Shown one piece after another: positions 4,695 to 7,228 of a stretch of DNA of 7,228 nt. This DNA comes from Pseudomonadales bacterium. Lineage in GTDB: Bacteria; Pseudomonadota; Gammaproteobacteria; Pseudomonadales; Azotimanducaceae. The stretch lies in assembly GCA_007128525.1 (NCBI GenBank), contig SKXG01000398.1, forward strand, positions 1 to 7,228. Direction: 5' to 3'. Under the pieces are notes generated by a model. That model saw only the letters and a list, made by a program, of their open reading frames with translations. It was not told the DNA's origin and ran no database searches. A program made the position numbers and the translations under genes. Positions within the stretch are counted from its first letter, which is position 1, and the number at the start of each line of letters is the position of its first letter.

Positions 4695-6026
4695 TCAGAA
4701 CTGGTGCTTGCCGATGCCATGCCGGCTCAGCAACTTGTAAAAGTCGGTCCGGTTGCGTTGCGCGTAGCGGGCCGCCTGACTGACATTTCCACCGGTCAGC
4801 TTGAGCAGCTGAATGAGGTAATCGCGGGTGAAGGCATCGCGGGCCTCGTCATAGGAGGGCAGATCCGAGCCACGCTCATTCTCGGAGAGTGCGTCAAGGA
4901 CCTGAGAGGCCGGTATGACCGGTGCTGTGGACAACGCGACATTGCGTTCCACCATGTTGCGTAGCTGGCGAACATTCCCAGGCCAGGGTGCCCGGACCAG
5001 CAACTCCATGGCTTCCGGTGCATATACCCGTTTCTTGCCATTGCTGGCTGCAGTCTGTTCCAGAAAGTGATGGACGAGCAGTGGAATGTCTTCACGGCGG
5101 TCGGCCAGTGCGGGCAGCTCCAGCGAGACCACGTTGAGCCGGTAGTACAGGTCTTCGCGGAAATGGCCATCGGCAATGGCCTGCGTCAGATTGCGATGGG
5201 TTGCAGTGACCAGGCGCAGATCCACGCTGTGGCTTGCCGTGGCACCCAAGGGCCGCACCTGGCGTTCTTCCAGAACGCGCAGCATCTTGGCCTGCAGCGC
5301 CAGTGGCATGTCGCCGATCTCATCGAGGAACAGGGTGCCGCCACTGGCAGCCCTGATCAGGCCTTCGCGATCCTGACTGGCGCCGGTGAAAGCGCCTTTG
5401 ACGTGCCCGAACAGTTCTGACTCGAGCAGGTCGTGCGGAATGGCGGTGCAGTTCAGGGTGACCCAGGGGCCGTTGGCGCGCGGACTCTGCTGATGAACAT
5501 AACGCGCCAGCAGTTCCTTGCCGCTGCCTGTCGGGCCCTGTATCAGTACGGGGACATTGGACTCCGCTGCCAGCCGGGCGTCGGCCAGCAAGGTCTGCAT
5601 ACGGTCGCTGTGTGTGATCAGCGGAATGTCATCGCCGGGTGCCGGACTCTGCTCGCCGCCGTAGGTTTCAATGGCACGTTCGATCTTGCTCAGTAGCTCG
5701 GCCTTGTCGACGGGCTTGGTGACAAAACCAAAAGCCCCGCGCTGCATGGCTTCCACCGCATCCGGGATGGTGCCGTGTGCGGTGATGATCAATACCGGCA
5801 GTGCCGGGTGCTGACGCTGCAGCGCATCGAGCAGGCGCAAGCCGTCCATTTCCTCCATCCGCAGGTCCGTGATGACGAGCTGTGGTTGCGCGGTTGGTAC
5901 GCGTGACAAGGCTTCCCGTGCACTGCTGGCGGTGCTGATGGCAAAGCCTTCACGTTCCAGACGCAGGCGCAGCAGATGCAGGTGGTCCAGGTCGTCATCG
6001 ACCAAAAGCAGACGTCCTGTCGTCAT
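4695..6026 (-). CDS. glrR: Sigma-54-dependent response regulator GlrR (QseF)
   Basis: The product is 443 aa against 444 in E. coli GlrR. Receiver domain, residues 5-120: acidic pocket D10-D12, phospho-acceptor Asp54 in VITDLRM, Thr82, and Lys104 in TKPVD. AAA+ domain, about 137-370: Walker A GPTGSGKE at 164-171, the sigma-54 contact loop GAFTGA at 211-216, Walker B GGTLFLDE at 229-236, the FREDLYYRLNVV stretch, and the sensor II motif WPGNVRQL. A Fis-type helix-turn-helix closes the protein at about 410-435 (GGNVSQAARYAQRNRT, then FYKLLSRHGI). All catalytic motifs are intact. It is expected to be phosphorylated by GlrK and to open sigma-54 promoters; in enterobacteria the targets include the small RNA GlmY. 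Its ATG overlaps the qseG stop as ATGA, and GAGGG lies six bases upstream, so translation is probably coupled. Confidence 0.95.
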   Translation of the reverse strand: MTTGRLLLVDDDLDHLHLLRLRLEREGFAISTASSAREALSRVPTAQPQLVITDLRMEEMDGLRLLDALQRQHPALPVLIITAHGTIPDAVEAMQRGAFGFVTKPVDKAELLSKIERAIETYGGEQSPAPGDDIPLITHSDRMQTLLADARLAAESNVPVLIQGPTGSGKELLARYVHQQSPRANGPWVTLNCTAIPHDLLESELFGHVKGAFTGASQDREGLIRAASGGTLFLDEIGDMPLALQAKMLRVLEERQVRPLGATASHSVDLRLVTATHRNLTQAIADGHFREDLYYRLNVVSLELPALADRREDIPLLVHHFLEQTAASNGKKRVYAPEAMELLVRAPWPGNVRQLRNMVERNVALSTAPVIPASQVLDALSENERGSDLPSYDEARDAFTRDYLIQLLKLTGGNVSQAARYAQRNRTDFYKLLSRHGIGKHQF

Positions 6027-6649
6027 CCGTCGCCCTCTGGGTCACGTGCCTGTGATCGGAAGCCACGGCTGGCTTCGTCGATGGAGGTCTCGATACCGGT
6101 CAGGGCGTCGATTTGCTGCTGCAGGCGGGCCAGTTCGGCCTGCTGCGCCAGGCTGGCCTGCACCTGCTCAAGCCGCAGCCGTGCCAACCGTTGCAGGTCC
6201 GGGTTCAGATCGTCCACCGCCGAGCCGCTGAGCAGGGCCTGCAGGTGACGTTCGGCCGCGACCTGGTGACGCAGTGGTTGATCCGGCTGACTCAGCACCA
6301 GCGACAACCGCAGCCGATTGGTGGCGCCGGGATTTGCGGCATAGGCGTCCCGCAGCTGGTTGAGCAGCTCGCCGCGGACACCATTGGCGGACTGCACATA
6401 GTGATCGAGCAGGCGCAGATGATCGCTGAGCGCCAGGCCAGGCGTTACATCAGGCGTCGTTGACCCGGTAACGGGGTGCGTTGGCTCTGGCTGGGTCTGG
6501 TGCCCGAGCAGCATGCAGCCGCTGAGCAGGGCGCCAATGGCCATCAGGCCCAGCAGCTTGTAACTGCGCCTGCAGTTGTATGCCGCGCTGTAGCCTGAGA
6601 GGCGCCAGCCTGGCCGGATTGTCCTGTGGGCGTTACGTGGATGCTTCAA
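6023..6649 (-). CDS. qseG: QseG-type outer-membrane lipoprotein of the glrK-glrR operon
   Basis: The product is about 208 aa against 237 in E. coli QseG (YfhG). The lipobox LLSGC, with Cys45 as the lipidation site, follows a hydrophobic stretch KLLGLMAIGALLSG preceded by Arg27, Arg28 and Lys31. The +2 residue is Met, not Asp, so outer-membrane sorting is expected. The last third is helical, with the heptad-like run ARLQQQIDALTGIETSIDEA, resembling the C-terminal coiled coil of QseG. The start is uncertain: no ATG or GTG lies between the glrK stop and the lipobox except one eight codons before it, which is too short. I choose TTG at 6649 (AAGGA eleven bases upstream), overlapping the end of glrK by 17 bases. 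In E. coli, QseG sits between the same two genes and activates the kinase. Sequence conservation is low, so the call rests mainly on position plus the lipobox and coiled coil. Confidence 0.8.
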   Translation of the reverse strand: MKHPRNAHRTIRPGWRLSGYSAAYNCRRSYKLLGLMAIGALLSGCMLLGHQTQPEPTHPVTGSTTPDVTPGLALSDHLRLLDHYVQSANGVRGELLNQLRDAYAANPGATNRLRLSLVLSQPDQPLRHQVAAERHLQALLSGSAVDDLNPDLQRLARLRLEQVQASLAQQAELARLQQQIDALTGIETSIDEASRGFRSQARDPEGDG

Positions 6650-7228
6650 GTTGCTTCTGGTCCTTTGCCGTGTGCGGAAGGCTTTGAGTTCCACCTGGTG
6701 CGTTGATCTGCACCTTCTGCGGTAGCCGCACTTCAAACAGGGCGCCGATCTGACTGTCGAGTACCCGTAGCTCGCCGCCATGTGCCTGTGCGGCGGCCTG
6801 TGCAACCGAAAGTCCAATGCCCGTGCCGGGAATTCTGGCATGAACGGGCGATTGGCCCTGATAAAAGGGCAAGAATACCCGCTCACGCAGTTCCGGTGGA
6901 ATCCCCGGACCCTCATCTTGGATATGGACCTGCCAGACTTCGCCAAGGTCTGTGATGTCGATCCGGATGTCGCTGCCGTCCGGCGCATACTTCAAGGCGT
7001 TTGACAGCAAATTGTCGAACAGAGAGCGGAGGCGATGCCGGTCACCGTTCAGCAGACAGTTGGCGGGCCGCTTCTGCTGAACAGTGATCTGGCGACTGCG
7101 GAGCGCCAGCTGATAGTCCTGCAGTATCTCATCGAGCAGCTCGACCAGGTTTAATGTCTCTGGATACAGTCTGCTGCGGTCGTCGTGCCAGGCAGCGAAG
7201 TCGAACAGGTCGTCAATCAGCCGTTGCA
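6633..7228 (-). CDS. glrK: GlrK-type sensor histidine kinase (QseE), C-terminal part
   Basis: 197 residues are visible; the N-terminus, membrane segments and phospho-accepting His lie beyond the right edge. The first residues (QRLIDDLFDFAAWHDDRSRL) look like the second helix of the dimerisation domain, just after the H box. The ATPase domain follows: N box FDNLLSNALKYAPDGS with Asn76 of the visible part, G1 box DEGPGIP at 104-110, F box FLPFYQGQ at 118-125, and G2 box GTGIGLSVA at about 135-143. All kinase boxes are intact. A tail of about 28 residues after RLPQKVQI has no domain. The GlrK assignment comes from the following qseG-like and glrR genes, the same order as in E. coli, where GlrK phosphorylates GlrR in the inner membrane system. 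Confidence 0.9.
   Translation of the reverse strand, partial: QRLIDDLFDFAAWHDDRSRLYPETLNLVELLDEILQDYQLALRSRQITVQQKRPANCLLNGDRHRLRSLFDNLLSNALKYAPDGSDIRIDITDLGEVWQVHIQDEGPGIPPELRERVFLPFYQGQSPVHARIPGTGIGLSVAQAAAQAHGGELRVLDSQIGALFEVRLPQKVQINAPGGTQSLPHTAKDQKQLEAST

Noticed and set aside
4374..4964. Plus-strand open frame of 196 codons across the glrR/EF-hand gap
   Set aside because: Its second half is antisense to glrR. The first half is Arg/Cys-rich with no motif, and no ribosome site is apparent.

Overview
The window reads as chromosomal core sequence from a GC-rich gammaproteobacterium. The evidence is the gene order glrK-qseG-glrR (the sigma-54-linked two-component operon known from E. coli and relatives), a long-form FadE-type acyl-CoA dehydrogenase fragment, an Fe-type SodB and an SfcA/MaeA-type malic enzyme. 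Genus cannot be fixed from this window. No phage, transposase, CRISPR, rRNA or tRNA gene was seen.

Left part, bases 1-1200. On the minus strand is the 5' portion of a fadE-like gene. It lacks the usual N-terminal membrane segments and carries an in-frame TGA where the family has a conserved Trp, so it looks like a pseudogene (or a sequencing error). Divergent from it, after about 250 bp, is a secreted protein with two BON domains, closed by a clear hairpin terminator.

Middle, bases 1201-3850. Two plus-strand metabolic genes each stand alone: sodB (iron superoxide dismutase), then maeA (NAD-type malic enzyme), separated by tandem hairpins that probably end the sodB transcript. A hairpin with an A8 run, just past maeA, is an intrinsic terminator for the convergent minus-strand gene.

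Right part, bases 3820-7228, all minus strand. In transcription order: the C-terminal part of a GlrK-type histidine kinase, an overlapping QseG-type lipoprotein, GlrR (sigma-54 activator, joined to qseG by an ATGA overlap), a 319-bp gap, and a small exported two-EF-hand protein with an acidic Pro/Glu-rich tail.

The most interesting signal is in that 319-bp gap. It holds a good match to a sigma-54 -24/-12 promoter pointing at the EF-hand gene, a perfect 15-bp palindrome at the predicted transcription start, and about 150 bp upstream a near match (7 of 8 fixed bases) to the GlrR site TGTC-N10-GACA. The inference is that GlrR directly controls its neighbour, giving an envelope-sensing operon tied to a periplasmic calcium-binding protein. 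This is a hypothesis from sequence pattern only.
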